DNA from: Notolepis coatsorum
Lineage: Eukaryota; Chordata; Actinopteri; Aulopiformes; Paralepididae
Reading direction: 5' to 3'
NCBI GenBank assembly: GCA_963971535.1
Contig: OZ020589.1
Coordinates: 51,814,930-51,878,929, forward strand
Length of the DNA: 64,000 nt
The notes beneath the pieces are model-generated. The model was not told the origin of the DNA, made no database searches, and saw nothing but the letters and a program-made list of their open reading frames with translations. The position numbers and the translations under genes were made by a program. Shown piece after piece: positions 36,830 to 48,154 of the stretch. How positions within the stretch are numbered: the first letter of the stretch is position 1; each line of letters begins with the position of its first letter.

Positions 36830-37275
36830 TGTTATAATCACGGCGAGAGCCTTTCTCACCCCTCCTCCTTCCACACCATCACGGCGGAAGCCTTCCTCAC
36901 CCCTCATCCTCTCACACCCTTATATGGGCAGCATCCGATCCCCAGATTCCCACGCTGCCAGTGGGTTAATTGACACGGCTGAGAGGGATTCCCTCATCAG
37001 CGAGATGGTACTTCAGCCCACGGATCCTGCTCTACCCTCGTCGGAGTGTTAACCTAACTTCCTAGGACCACCTCTCCGGTACTCCGCTCACCTGGATGCC
37101 TGTGCGGCACATGGAACGCACCATTCCTCGTCTAATGAACATTCTTGTACCTGTCACACATTCTTGACCTGTAAACCTGTCTGCTTGGGGGGTAACAATT
37201 AAAACCAACCTAAACCGCTCCATTCTCTCTCCTCCTGTGTTCTGCAATTGGGCTCCACCAACCCCTATTAGAACA
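36830..37275 (+). repeat. 5' LTR of the chromodomain gypsy element, 446 bp
   Basis: It matches the 3' LTR except for about 68 extra bases near its start. These contain two diverged copies of a unit with ATCACGGCG and TCACCCCTC. A TATA-like CTTATATGGG is followed downstream by a long transcribed-like region. Confidence 0.92.
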
Positions 37276-37290
37276 GAACACTCCGACCAG

Positions 37291-38104
37291 ATGTCGAGCC
37301 CAGCATCACAGGAGCCCGGAGAATGGAGATTTCCAGAGGGAATTCCAGACCATCCTCAACGGACATGCCGTTCTGGTAAACCAGCACACACAGTTACTGG
37401 ACGAAACCACTGCCCAACTCAGCGCTCTCACGCTCAGCTCTGCGGAGCGAGACAGACAATGTAACCGTTTTGATGCATACGTCTCTGCCCAGCTAGACCC
37501 ACCTGTTGCGCCCTCGCACAGGGAGCCCCATGTCCCCGCACCAGAAAATTACGACGGAGACATCTCTAAGTGTCGTGCCTTTATTTTTCAATGTTCATTA
37601 GTATTCGGACAACAGCCGCAAACCTTCCAAAGTGATAAGTCTAAAATCGCTTACCTGTCGGGTCTGCCTAAGGGTCCCGCGTTAGAATGGGCAACCGTTC
37701 TTCACTTCAGTCAGTCCCCCCTCTGCAATTCGTACTCCGCATATATTGGCGACATGCGAAAAGTCTTCGACCACCCTCCTGGGGGCTCAGATAGTTCTGC
37801 TGGCTTGTTCACAATCCGCCAGGGGAACCGCAGCGTGAGCGAATATGCAATTGAATTCCGTATCCTAGCAGCGGGTTCCGAGTGGAATCACATGCCGTTA
37901 CGAGGGGCTTTCTGTCAAGGCCTCAGCGACGTCCTAAAGGACAAATTGGCGTCTAAAGAGAAACCGTCTTCCCTGGACAAGCTAATTAATTTAGCCAGAG
38001 AACTGGACACGCGTCTTCGCGAACGCCGCCATGAAAAGGCTAGCGGTACTCGTCCTCCATTGCCCAACTCATCTTGCTCTCCTCCCTCATCGACGCTGCG
38101 ATAG
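37291..38104 (+). pseudogene. Gypsy gag, frameshifted
   Basis: Gag forms the particle that packages the RNA. The first ATG (37291, MSSPASQEPG) leaves the gag frame within about ten codons. The real frame continues as QTILNGHAVLVNQH, then LDPPVAPSHREPHVPAPENY, FIFQCSLVFGQQPQTF, KIAYLSGLPKGPALEWA, GNRSVSEYAIEFRILAAGS and KLINLARELDTRLRER. The order matches fish gypsy gag. The zinc knuckle expected after this point is missing. Confidence 0.8.
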
Positions 38105-38180
38105 TGTCTCGCTTCCGTATCGCGACTGACACTTTGCCAATTCCCCGCAATGCTCACGGTCTAAACGGAAGGCTACTCTC

Positions 38181-38350
38181 ATGGATAACTTGCCACACCA
38201 AACCCTCCGCCTGCTGCTCTCAGGGAATCATAACGAGGTTATCTATTTCCACGTCACTAATTCCCCCCATAACCCTATTGTTCTCGGGATGCCCTGGCTG
38301 AAGCTACACAACCATGTGATAAACTGGCCAACCGGCGCGGTCGTGAGCTA
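38181..38350 (+). pseudogene. Gypsy aspartic protease remnant
   Basis: The frame MDNLPHQTLRLLL, EVIYFHVTNSPHNPIVLGMP and WLKLHNHVINWPTG is the C-terminal half of a gypsy protease. The catalytic D-S/T-G motif that should lie upstream is absent, together with the gag zinc knuckle. This suggests a deletion near 38105-38180. A stop codon follows GAVVS. Confidence 0.65.
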
Positions 38351-38359
38351 GAGCCCTCA

Positions 38360-39778
38360 CTGCCACGTCTCCTGTCTACAGTCAGCTCGGCCGCCACTGG
38401 AGGTCGCTGGTTCTCACGTTCCCAACGAACCCATTGACCTTTCTGCTATCCCTCCAATTTATCATGATCTAGAGGCTGTTTTTAGTAAACAGCATGCTCT
38501 CTCCTTGCCACCCCATCGCCTGTACGACTGTGCTATTGACCTGCTCCCGGGAGCCCCGCTCCCCGCTAGTCACCTGTTCAATCACTCGCGTCCAGAGAGG
38601 GAGTCCATGGAGAAATACGTCCACGAGTCCCTGGCCTTGGGCATTATTACCCCCTCCTCCTCTCCTGTCGGCGCTGGTTTCTTTTTCGTTTCCAAAAATG
38701 ATGGCTCCCTTCGCCCCTGTATTGACTACCGGGGCCTCAACAACATCACGATTAAGAACAAGTACCCCCTGCCGTTAATTAACTCTGCTTTTGAACCCCT
38801 GCAAGGTGCCACCATTTTTACGAAGCTGGACCTCAGGAATGCCTATCACCTCGTCTGTGTCTGGGATGGGGACGAATGGAAGACAGCCTTTAAGACCCCG
38901 CTTGGTCACTTCGAGTACAAGGTAATGCCTTTTGGGCTGACCAACGCCCCTGCTGTCTTCCAGGCCCTTGTCAATGACGTTCTCTGTGATGTCCTTAACC
39001 GCTCTGTTTTTGTTTATTTCGATGACATTCAGATTTTTTCCCGCTCTATGGAAGAGCACGTCCAGCATGTCCGCCGGGTCCTCCAACGCCTGCTGGAGAA
39101 CAAGTTGTTCGTCAAGGCGGAGAAGTGTGAGTTTCACGTCTCCTCCATCGGGTTCGTCGGCTACATAATAGAGGGCGGCCGGATCAGGGCGGACCCCAAG
39201 AAGATCAAGGCAGTGTCAGACTGGCCCTGGCCCACCAGCGTCAAGCAGCTCCAACGCTTCCTGGGGTTTGCTAACTTCTATCAGCGTTTCATCAGGGACT
39301 ACAGCCAGGTCACTGCACCCCTTACCCAACTCACTTTGCCCTCCGTGCCCTTCGTCTGGTCCGATAAAGTGGACTCTGCCTTATCCAAGCTGCGTAGGCG
39401 CTTCACCTCCGCGCCCATCCTTGTCCAGCCGGACACGTCCTGCCAGTTTGTGGTGGAGGTGGACGCCTCGAGTACCGGGGTGGGGGCGGTCCTCTCCCAA
39501 CGCTCCGCTCTCGACCAGAGACTACACCCCTGTGCCTTCTTCTCTCACCGCCTGACCCCGGCGGAGGTCAACTATGATATTGGAAACCAGGAGCTCCTGG
39601 CAGTCAAGCTGGCCCTGGAGGAATGGAGGCACTGGCTGGAGGGCTCAGAGATCCCCTTCCTGGTCTGGACGGACCATAAGAACCTCGCCTACGTCCAGAT
39701 GGCCAAGCGCCTGAACTCCCGCCAGGCCCGCTGGGCGATGTTCCTCGGCCGGTTCAATTTCACCCTGACCACAGGCCA
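38360..39778 (+). pseudogene. Gypsy reverse transcriptase and RNase H
   Basis: The frame is continuous with the protease remnant after its stop. Motifs in order are [72 protein letters not shown], the catalytic [10 protein letters not shown] (about 39007-39036) and [17 protein letters not shown]. RNase H follows with [31 protein letters not shown] and [12 protein letters not shown]. The frame breaks at about 39778, after TTGQ. The RT/RNase H core itself is intact over about 470 codons. Confidence 0.9.
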
Positions 39779-40820
39779 GGCTCCAAGAACATTAAGCCGG
39801 ACGCCCTCTCCCGGCAGTTTGTCCCCGAAGGGGGTCCCTCACACCCTGACACCATCCTCTCCTCCTCCTGCTTGGTGGCTTCCGCCACCTGGGAGATCCA
39901 GTCCATTGTCCGGGAGGCTCAGCGCATCCAGCCTGATCCAGGTAACGGCCCACCTAACCGGCTTTTTGTTCCCGACCTTGTCCGCTCCCAGGTGCTCCAG
40001 TGGATCCACGCCTCCCGGTTCGCCTGTCATCCTGGGATCGACCGTACCCTGTCTCTACTGAAGCGACACTTCTGGTGGGTCTCCATGAGGGAAGACACCC
40101 GCGCCTTTGTCCTTGCCTGCACCGTCTGTGCTTGTGGGAAGGCCTCCCACCGACCACCTGCCAGGCTCCTCCGTCCACTGCCTGTTCCTGGCCGGCCCTG
40201 GTCTTCATCACCGGTCTGCCCCCCTCACACGGTAACACAGTCATTCTCACCATTGTCGACCGATTTTCAAAGGCTGTGCACTTTGTTGCTCTCCCCAAGC
40301 TTCCCTCTGCTTCAGAGACCGTGGACCTGATGGTGCTCCACGTCTTCCGCCTCCACGGTATCCCGGTGGACATCGTCTCCGACAGAGGCCCTCAATTCAT
40401 CTCCCAGGTCTGGAAAGCCTTCTGCCGGGCTCTGGGGGCCACGGTCAGCCTCTCCTCCGGATACCACCCGCAGACCAACGGACAGTTGGAGCGGGCTAAC
40501 CAGGACCTGGGGTCCGCCCTCCGCTGCGTCACGACCCGGGATCCCTCTGGCTGGAGCGCCTTCCTGCCATGGATCGAGTACGCCCACAACTCCTTGTCCT
40601 CCGCTGCCACAGGTCAGTCCCCCTTCGAGTCGTCTCTGGGCTACCAGCCTCCACTGTTCCCTACCCAGGAGGAGGAGATCTCAGTTCCCTCGGTGCAGGC
40701 ACACCTTCACCGCTGCAGGAGGATATGGGAGGACACCAGGGACGCGCTGCTCCGCTCTGCTGACCAAAACCGCCACCTTGCCGACCGCCACCGGACCCTG
40801 ACTATCAACCAGGTCAGATG
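39779..40820 (+). pseudogene. Gypsy integrase, frameshifted and lacking a catalytic Asp
   Basis: The zinc-binding part ([22 protein letters not shown], then [11 protein letters not shown]) is in one frame, ending near 40190. The core is in another, from about 40200: [37 protein letters not shown] and [15 protein letters not shown]. Where gypsy integrases have [10 protein letters not shown], with the first catalytic Asp, this copy reads [11 protein letters not shown] few codons upstream also appear deleted. The second Asp (SDRG) and the Glu (QLERAN) remain. The copy cannot be a normal integrase. Confidence 0.82.
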
Positions 40821-41262
40821 GTTTGGCTCTCGTCTCGGGACCTTCCTCTCAAGTCAGTTTCCCGCAAATTCAACCCCTGTTTTGTTGGTCTTTATCAAAT
40901 TCTATCCGTCATTAACCCCTCAGTCGTCAGACTCCAGCTTCCCTCCAACATGCGCATTCACCCCTCATTCCATGTTTCCCAGCTGAAGCCGGTGGTCTCC
41001 AGTCCCCTGTCTCCCCCAGCTCCGGAGCCTCCCCCTCCGCTGGTCATCGACGACCATCCGGCCGACATCGTCCGGCAGCTGCTGGACGTGCGTCGCCGCG
41101 TTTGCGGCTTCCAGTACCTGGTAGACTGGGAGGGGTACGGCCCAGAGGAGCGCAGCTGGGTCTCCCGCCAGATGATTCTGGATCCTGCCCTCATCCGGGA
41201 TTTCCATCAGGCCAACCCTGGCAAGCCTGAAGGGTCGCCAGGAGGCGCCCGTAGAGGGGGGG
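40821..41262 (+). pseudogene. Gypsy integrase C-terminal domain with chromodomain
   Basis: A further frame carries [39 protein letters not shown] and [19 protein letters not shown]. Then the chromodomain follows: [20 protein letters not shown] and [16 protein letters not shown]. Chromodomains in this class of gypsy elements steer insertion toward marked chromatin. The frame is open to its end just before the polypurine tract. Confidence 0.87.
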
Positions 41263-41266
41263 GTCC

Positions 41267-41644
41267 TGTTATAATCATCTCACACCCTTATATGGGCACC
41301 ATCCGATCCCCGGATTCCCACGCTGCCAGTGGGTTAATTGACACGGCTGAGAGGGATTCCCTCGTCAGCGAGATGGTACTTCAGCCCACGGATCCTGCTC
41401 TACCCTCATCGGAGTGTTAACCTAACTTCCTAGGACCACCGCTCCGATACTCTGCTCACCTGGACGCCCCGTGCGGCACATGGAACGCACCATTCCTCGT
41501 CTAATAAACATTCTTGTACCTGTCGCACATTCTTGACCTGTAAACCTGTCTGCTTGGGGGGTAACAATTAAAACCAACCTAAACCGCTCCATTCTCTCTC
41601 CTCCTGTGTTTTGCAATTGGGCTCCGCCAACCCCTATCCTAACA
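41267..41644 (+). repeat. 3' LTR of the chromodomain gypsy element, 378 bp
   Basis: Starts TGTTATAATCATC and ends CCTAACA. It contains a possible polyadenylation signal (AATAAAC in the segment near 41503). It differs from the 5' LTR by scattered substitutions besides the missing 68 bp. Confidence 0.92.
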
Positions 41645-41649
41645 ACAAC

Positions 41650-42396
41650 AAACTTCATATAAATTCCGCGATTTATTATTTTTTTGACGACAATGGGTCA
41701 TGACAAACCAATTACATAATCCAACATACAGTATGTGTAAACAACTAACATATTCCAATTGACTGTATCTTTTTTTAATTATTCGTTACAAATATATCCA
41801 TACTTCCATTGTGTCCGGGACATCCAGTGTGATGGCCATTTCGTTTTTTTTTTAAGTCCACAATTTTTCTTTTGTTTCACAATGGGTCATGACAAACCAA
41901 TTACATAATCCAACATATGTGTAATGAACTAACATATTCCAGTTGACTATCTTTTTTGGAGGATTCGTTCAAAATATATTCATACTTCCATTTGTCTATC
42001 TATGGCGGATTCATTCAGTCTCATTAACACTTTCACTGCCCAAGGTTAATTCCGTATTAGTCCCTTGAATGCCCAAATCTGCTTCAATGTTAACTTAATA
42101 TCGCCTAATCTATGTTTTAAATTATGGCTATGTGTCTAATCTGCCCGTCGCTTATCAAAGACTCATTTTCCAGTCAACATTGGCAAGGCAGATTTTATTT
42201 TTATCGCTTCATTTCCGTTTGATAGCATTTTGAAAATCACTCGTTTTCGCGGAAAAACCACACATGCCTAAGATAATCGTCTTTTACTGGAATATTCCAG
42301 AACGTTGTCATTTGGCTGCCTATTTATGAATCGTTTTAAAAAAAAATGCTAGATGATCGATATTATATGTGTGCGCACGCACGTTCGTGCCGCACA
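41650..42396. other. AT-rich unassigned sequence with a two-copy tandem repeat
   Basis: A unit of about 191 bp beginning CAATGGGTCATGACAAACC occurs twice in tandem (41690-41879 and 41881-42000), with variation. No gene was recognised. Confidence 0.55.
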
Positions 42397-42912
42397 TGTT
42401 ATGTCGTAGTATGAACGAGTAATGGACACTTTAGTACCAGCGTCTGTCTTTATTCACATCCATACCAAGAGCTACCTTGCTCAGTCATCCACTCTACCTT
42501 GTGTGTCACACAGGAGCACATCCAGCCCGGTGTAACCCATGCTCTATGTTAGAGCTCCGCCTACAGGCCTAATGGAGACACCACATATCCTTCTCATTAA
42601 GACAGCACTTACATGGCTGGTTATAACTGTAACTTAGAATCCATTAAGGCTAAACAGTAAAGAACATTTCAAAGTGTGTAGGCTACTCTTACCTTTCTTA
42701 AGTTATAACTAAGATAGAGTCCATTAAAGCTAAGCAGTAAAAAGAACATTTACTCTACCGTTCTTATTCCGGCCTATGAAAAACAGAATAAACATTTGTA
42801 TACATATTTCAATTCTATGTATTACTAGCATTCAAGTCTGCCACAATTATAATTAACCAGAACCGTTAACTCTTTCACCTTTCAGCATTACTAATATCAA
42901 TATTACATAACA
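42397..42912 (-). repeat. 3' LTR of the minus-strand gypsy element, about 516 bp
   Basis: On the minus strand it starts TGTTATGTAATATTG and ends CGACATAACA, with AATAAAG near its end. A purine-rich GAGAAAAG precedes it. The limits are inferred from the TGTTATG/CATAACA ends because the partner LTR is absent. Confidence 0.7.
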
Positions 42913-42918
42913 CTTTTC

Positions 42919-43960
42919 TCAGTGGCTCATCACAAAGTCCTGAGTCCACACAGGTGCTCGTCTCGGCCTGGCCTGTCTTACAGGTTCTGTGTGTGTGTCA
43001 GAAGGTGGCCCTGCTGTAATGTCACCGTCCAAAGGCGACCCCTCGCCGTCCCCTTCTCCTCTCCAAAGAGAGACCGGTGCCAGATGGGAAGCATTCCAAC
43101 AGTGTCCATCAGCCAGCATGTAGGTGTGCGGTCCTTTCTGTCCCACCACCTTGAGTGGCTTGGAGAACTTGCACTGAGTCTTAGGAAGAATGCCAGGTTT
43201 CTTAACCCGAACGTATGAGCCACATGGGAATGACACACTCTTCGCACCTCGCCTTTGATTTGTGTACGCCTTGCTTCTGTCCTGTTGCACGGCTACTCTG
43301 GCGGCTATGTCCTCCGACGAGTGTGGTGTGGCTTGTGGAATCTGAAATCCAGCCACATGGAGTTTGTTGCGCATAGGCTTACCATGCAACAGTTCTGCTG
43401 GTGAGTGCTGTGTCGCAGAGTGAGGAGTAGACCGGTAGGCCTGTAAGAAGTCTGTTGTAAACTCCTTCCATTGCTTGCCTTCCAGCGAGGCCGTCTGTAA
43501 GCTGTCTTTCAAACTGCGGTTAAAGCGTTCTATTTCCCCATTTGCCCGTGGATAATACACAGATGACTTCCTGTGCACTATGCCCCTGTCTTGGAGAAAC
43601 GCCTCAAACTCCTGAGACACAAACTGAGAGCCATTGTCAGAGACGAGCTCTTTCGGATTGCCCTCTCTGCTGAAAACTGTATAGGAATATTGTCACAGTC
43701 CGTGATGTAACCTGTGGCACAAAAGCTATCTCAGGCCACTTACTGTAGTAGTCTATTAGTGTGATTGCAAAGCGACAGTCCAGGGGCGCTTTATCAAAGG
43801 GCCCCACCACGTCAATTGCCAGTTTCTCCCAAGCCCCAGTAGGATAGGGCACAGGCTGCAGTGGAGAGTGTGTGTGTGACTGCTGACTTGTCATGTGACT
43901 GGCATGTGTTGCATGCTTTGATAGCCGACTCAACCTGGGCATCCATGCCAGGCCACCAGT
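42919..43960 (-). pseudogene. Gypsy integrase core and C-terminus, frameshifted
   Basis: Read on the minus strand: SHTHSPLQPVPYPTGAWEKL, AIDVVGPFDKA, LIDYYSKWPEIAFV, then after a frameshift near 43680 KELVSDNGSQFVSQEFEAF, VYYPRANGEIERFNRSLKD, AYRSTPHSATQHSPAELLHG and a C-terminal SH3-like part with GSYVRVKKPG. The catalytic D, D and E (in AIDVV, SDNG and GEIERF) are all present. The final 233 codons (43620-42919) form one open frame, ending VMSH-stop. Confidence 0.88.
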
Positions 43961-45704
43961 ATACTTTTCTGAGTCTCTGTTTTGTCCTCACGATTCCCTG
44001 GTGAGTGTCGTGAGCCAGGGAGATCAGTTTGGGCTGTAGACTCTCTGGGACGAGCAGTCTATATGGGCCTCGCACGACACAGTCATCGTGTAGAGAGAGT
44101 TTGTTCTGTAGTTTGAAGAACATCCATAGGTCCGGGCCTAGATCCTTTTCGGATTTAGGCCATCTGGAGGTGAGTATCTCACGTAGTTTCAGTTGCACCG
44201 GGCAGGCAGTGCATGCAGCTTTGAACTCCGCCGCCGTGATAGCTGAGAGATTAGAGACAAGGGCTACCACTTCCACGTCCTCCTCCTGGCTAGGTTCTGA
44301 GCCGGGTAGTGGGAGACGGGACAGGCAGTCCGCAGTGACGTTTTCTCTGCCGGGCTTGTACTGAATGTCATAGCAGAATGACATTAGCCTAGCGGACCAC
44401 CTGGCTACGCGCATGCCCGCTCTACCTTGACCTTTTGAAGAGAGCAGTGTGGTCAGGGGACTGTGATCTGTCCGTAGTGTGAAGTGTCTTCCCCACAGGT
44501 ATGTCCTCCACTTGTCCGTTGCCCACACACAGCCCAACGCCTCTTTTTCCACAGTAGAATATTTTCTCTCTGCCTGGGACAGCGTGCGGGAGGCGTACGC
44601 CACAGTCTTTTCTGAGGCGTCCGGATGCATCTGGGTGAGGACGGCGCCCAGACCGTAGTCCGATGCGTCTGTAGTGACGACCGTGGGCAGCTCAGGGTCA
44701 AAGAGTGAGAGTGCAGGGCTATCAACTATGAGTCCTTTAACTGCCTCAAAACTCTGCTGAGCCTCAGGAGTCCAGTCGAATGTTGCTGACCCTCGGAGCA
44801 GCGCTTGCAGCGGCTCCACGACAACGGCGTAGTCTGGGATGAATTTTGAATAACACCCTGTGAGCCCCAGGAATGACCTCAGCCTGATGAGATCTGTAGG
44901 TGGGGGTAGCTCAGACACAGCAGCAGCGTGAGATGCATGAGGTTGTAGTCCCTTTGCTGACACTGTGTGCCCCAGGAAAGTCAGCTCTGTTTTCCTGACG
45001 TGACACTTGGAGTAGTTGAGCTTGAGCCCCGCATCGTCTATGCGTCGCAGCACCGTTATCAGGTTCCTGTCGTGCTCCTCCACTGATGTACCTATGACAA
45101 TGATGTCATCGAGATAGCACTGGACCCCCGACAGACCTTTAAGGATTATTGACATCACCCGTTGGAAGCAGCTGGGTGCCGGTGCCAGTCCGTACGGCAC
45201 TCTCTTAAAGCGAAACAGTCCATCATGAGTAATGAATGTCGTCAAGCTACGGCTGTCCTCGTGTAGTGTAACCTGGTGATAAGCACTATGAAGGTCTAAT
45301 GTCGAAAACAGTGTCGCGCCCCTCAATTCTGTAAACAGTTCCTCCATGTGGGGTAGTGGAAACCCATCTATGACTACTGCCTTATTTGGCTCCCTCAGGT
45401 CTACACAGAGGCGTAATTCTGCGTTTTTCTTTGTAGTAACGACTATGGGTGAGATCCATTCAGATGCCTCTACAGGCTTGATTATGTCCTGCTCTACCAG
45501 TCTCTTTATCTCCTGGGATACAGCTGCTCTTACTGAGAATGGCAACCTACGTAGTGGTTGTTGTACAGGTCTGACTTCTGGACGTATTTTCACCCGATGT
45601 GTGAATGCCTTTGCACATCCAAGTGTATTTTTCTCAACACTGGTCGCAACTGAATTTGTCTGGTTGCACTGAGCTGACGTGACCTTGCCGTCTAGTATCT
45701 GCAT
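43812..45704 (-). pseudogene. Gypsy reverse transcriptase, RNase H and integrase zinc domain (630 codons open)
   Basis: Motifs in order are PVQQPLRRLPFSVRAAVSQE, ISPIVVTTKKNAELRLCVDL, FSTLDLHSAYHQVTLH, GLFRFKRVPYGLAPAPSCFQ, the catalytic CYLDDIIVIG and FLGHTVSAKGLQPH. RNase H has VVTTDASDYGLGAVLTQ, TVEKEALGCVWA and LRTDHSPL. The integrase zinc region is HDTHQGIVRTKQRL, YWWPGMDAQVE and CNTCQSH. The frame is open for 630 codons and leaves the integrase frame near 43830, one frameshift short of a full pol. It is among the best-preserved mobile-element proteins in the window. Confidence 0.92.
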
Positions 45705-46039
45705 CTGTAACGCAGTAAACAGGTCCCTCCTAACACTGGAGACCCATTCTGCACAATGTAAATTTCTGCGTCAGTGCAGCGGTCACCAAAAGCTACACTA
45801 GCCTTCAAGCATCCATGAACGGGGATTGCATTACCTCCGTAGCTGACTAGACTTAGCTTTGGTGTTGTAAGAGATGCATTAGGGAATAATTGCATGTAAC
45901 TCGCTCTGGGCAAAATAGACACAGCTGAACCTGTATCTAGCATGAACTCAATGTCCTGACCGTCTCGTTCATCTGTGCTAACCTGCACTGTACACACTAT
46001 CTTTTCAACCGAACGTGCACCAATCCATCTACCATGCAC
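45692..46039 (-). pseudogene. Gypsy aspartic protease
   Basis: IEFMLDTGSAVSILPRASYM contains the active-site DTG. SYGGNAIPVHG and VLGGTCLL follow as flap and C-terminal segments. It cleaves the polyprotein in an active element. The frame overlaps the pol frame by about 13 bases. Upstream it is displaced from the gag frame, so a frameshift separates it from gag. Confidence 0.82.
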
Positions 46040-47535
46040 AATACAGTCACTTCAGGTACAGTCTCAGACTTGGTTACCTCACTCACTCTGTTAGAACCCA
46101 GACACACTTTTGAAAAATGTCCCTTCTTTTTACATGTTGTCATGTACAAAGGTCTAAGGACCACACAGAATAATAACTGGAGCCGGCTGCACATGAACAA
46201 AAAACAGCCTCTCTCAGTAAATGCGTTTAAAGCAATGTCCCAGGTAGGTAAGAAAGCCACAACACAAGATGTTTTCCAAATAGTAAATTATATGTTTAAT
46301 GGAGGTAGGAATTTAAACCTCCTCCATGGTGCACAGTGGAAAAGGTAGGGGAGGACAAACAAGATATACATATATACAAACAAACACTTAATAACTAATA
46401 TAACAACGTGTCCATCATAGGACACCACAGCTAGGAGGATCAATCCACACTTATGTGGTAAATGGCACCAAGCCACACAGTATCGCTTCACAAAACAGCT
46501 AGGCGAGAAGGGCAACCTCCTCACTCCACTCTGGAACGTGGCAGTGATTCAAGTGAGGCGCCCCTGTGTGTGTGTCATCTTCCAGACTATAACCACTCAT
46601 TCCACTGACTGCCCACAGGTGCACCAAGCAGGTGCAATCAGCTCAATCAGGGGGATGAGTGGTATCTGGGGAAGGAAGAAAGAAAAACAGAATTAGAATA
46701 TGACACATCACACAAACAAAAATAACACAACCCATACTAATTATACTAACCTGATGTTCACATGGTCTTCCAAATACAGTAACAATGATAATGACCAACC
46801 CACGTACGTCACACATGTGTTGCACAGTGCATCCCTAGCAGGGCATCCATCAAAGCTGGCGATGTGTTGAGGAGAGCCACATCTGTAACATGTCTTACCC
46901 TGCATTAACTGTGTAGGCAAGGGTTGCGGTGACGCATTAAAATTACCCCGCTGTGACTTGTACTGTCACGAGCGTGAAAACTGGACCGCCTCTACCGTGC
47001 TCTCCGGCTGTCCCTGAAGCATGACTTTTGCCTCCGACACCGCAGTTTCAATCTGACCAGCGATCATTACAGCCTTGGTCAGTGTCAGTGGAACTTCCAG
47101 TAGTAATCGCTCCCTGATGCGTGCTGAGTTGGTCTTTTCGACCAGCTGGTCCCGGATCATTTCCTCTTCCATCACCCCGAACTCACAAGTTGTAGCTAGC
47201 TCTTTTAGAGAGGCAACGTACTGGTCCATTTGGCTACATTGATGAAAACGGTAGCGCTCCGTCACTACATTAACTTTCCGTGTAAAGAACTTTCTAATAA
47301 CTGATAAAGCTGTGGCGTACTTATCATCTGCCACCGTCATTGTATAGAAAAGTCTCTGTCCTTCCACTCCCAAACAATGGACGAGCAGGGCACGCTTGCG
47401 CGCGTCAGGTAGCTCCTTCTCGGACATGGCTAGCAGGTAATTTTCGAACGCGCGGATCCATGCCGTGAATGGAATGGCTGGCTCTCCGCCGTTTTGAAGA
47501 AAAGGTGCCGGTTGGCTTAGGTTCAACATCGACAT
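46022..47535 (-). pseudogene. Gypsy gag with a CCHC knuckle, split by a solo LTR
   Basis: The start at 47535 gives MSMLNLSQPAPFLQNGGEPA, followed by FTAWIRAFENYLL, RALLVHCLGVEGQRLFY, YRFHQCSQMDQYVASL and RIRERLLLEVPLTL to a stop at 46966. Past that stop, another frame shows the knuckle CYRCGSPQHIASFDGCPARD at about 46840-46900. After the solo LTR (46138-46813) the knuckle resumes as CKKKGHFSKVC. The capsid part (47535-46966) is intact; the nucleocapsid part is broken. Confidence 0.83.
46138..46813. repeat. Solo LTR, 676 bp, inside the gypsy gag
   Basis: The plus-strand ends are TGTCATGTAC and GTACGTCACA. The exact 5-bp duplication CATGT flanks it (46133-46137 and 46814-46818). Removing it and one CATGT rejoins the two halves of the zinc knuckle. 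The parent family was not identified. Confidence 0.86.
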
Positions 47536-47536
47536 C

Positions 47537-48154
47537 TGATAGTTTTAGTTCATTGATCTAGTACAATATCTTGTGTATCTGAGCACCCACCCATTGTCTC
47601 ACCACGATGCAGGCTGTAGTGGCTGTGTGTCTCCCTTCACACACACTTACACACCCACATAGATTTATGACCTCGAACTCTCGATGGCCTGGCTTGAACT
47701 GTCATGGGAACTGTCACGAAGAACACGAACGATCAGATGAAGTGCCTGGACTCTTCAGGACCCGGTGACCCTTGACCAGTGGGCCGGTAAACTAGTTAAC
47801 CATGTTAACCAGATGGCCCCCTCACCGCGTCTCAGAAACCATCCATTAACTCTTGCACTTCGACACACACACCACACAGCCTAGCACACACACACCACAC
47901 ACACACCCATACATACACACACGGATACATACACACACACCCCCCTCCCCTTCTCTCCCTCCGTCCAAGAGTGTATAAATGACATGTACTGTGATGAATT
48001 CTGCCTTCTGATGCTGGCGAGGAGCGGAGCCCATGGGCTGCAGGAGAGTTCTCTTCTTCTCTGTGTGATGAAATAAAGACTCTGTGGTAAACAACTTGGT
48101 CGTTCCATGAATCTTTTGGTCGACTGGTCCACAACCATGTCAATTAAGAATTCA
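47537..48154 (+). repeat. Left LTR of the 47.5-kb element
   Basis: Begins TGATAGTTTTAGTTC and ends GAATTCA. It contains a CA-rich tract (47860-47945), a TATA-like GTGTATAAATG (47971-47981) and AATAAAG at about 48072, spacing that fits a promoter and poly(A) site. Confidence 0.85.

Larger units (their letters stand above)
36830..41644 (+). mobile_element. Gypsy LTR retrotransposon with chromodomain, 4.8 kb
   Basis: Two LTRs (36830-37275 and 41267-41644), each starting TGTTATAATCA and ending in AACA, enclose gag, protease remnant, RT, RNase H, integrase and chromodomain in the usual Ty3/gypsy order. A polypurine tract (GTAGAGGGGGGGG, 41252-41264) precedes the right LTR. The 5-bp target duplication ACAAC is present on both sides (36825-36829 and 41645-41649). 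Frameshifts and a stop make it defective. Confidence 0.95.
42397..47536 (-). mobile_element. Second gypsy LTR retrotransposon, minus strand, lacking a visible 5' LTR
   Basis: Gag, protease, RT, RNase H and integrase run in order on the minus strand from 47535 to 42919, followed by a 3' LTR (42397-42912). No matching 5' LTR was found. The gag start codon lies one base from another LTR element (47537). A 676-bp solo LTR interrupts gag. This family differs from the 36.8-kb gypsy: different gag, YLDD RT, no chromodomain. Confidence 0.9.
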
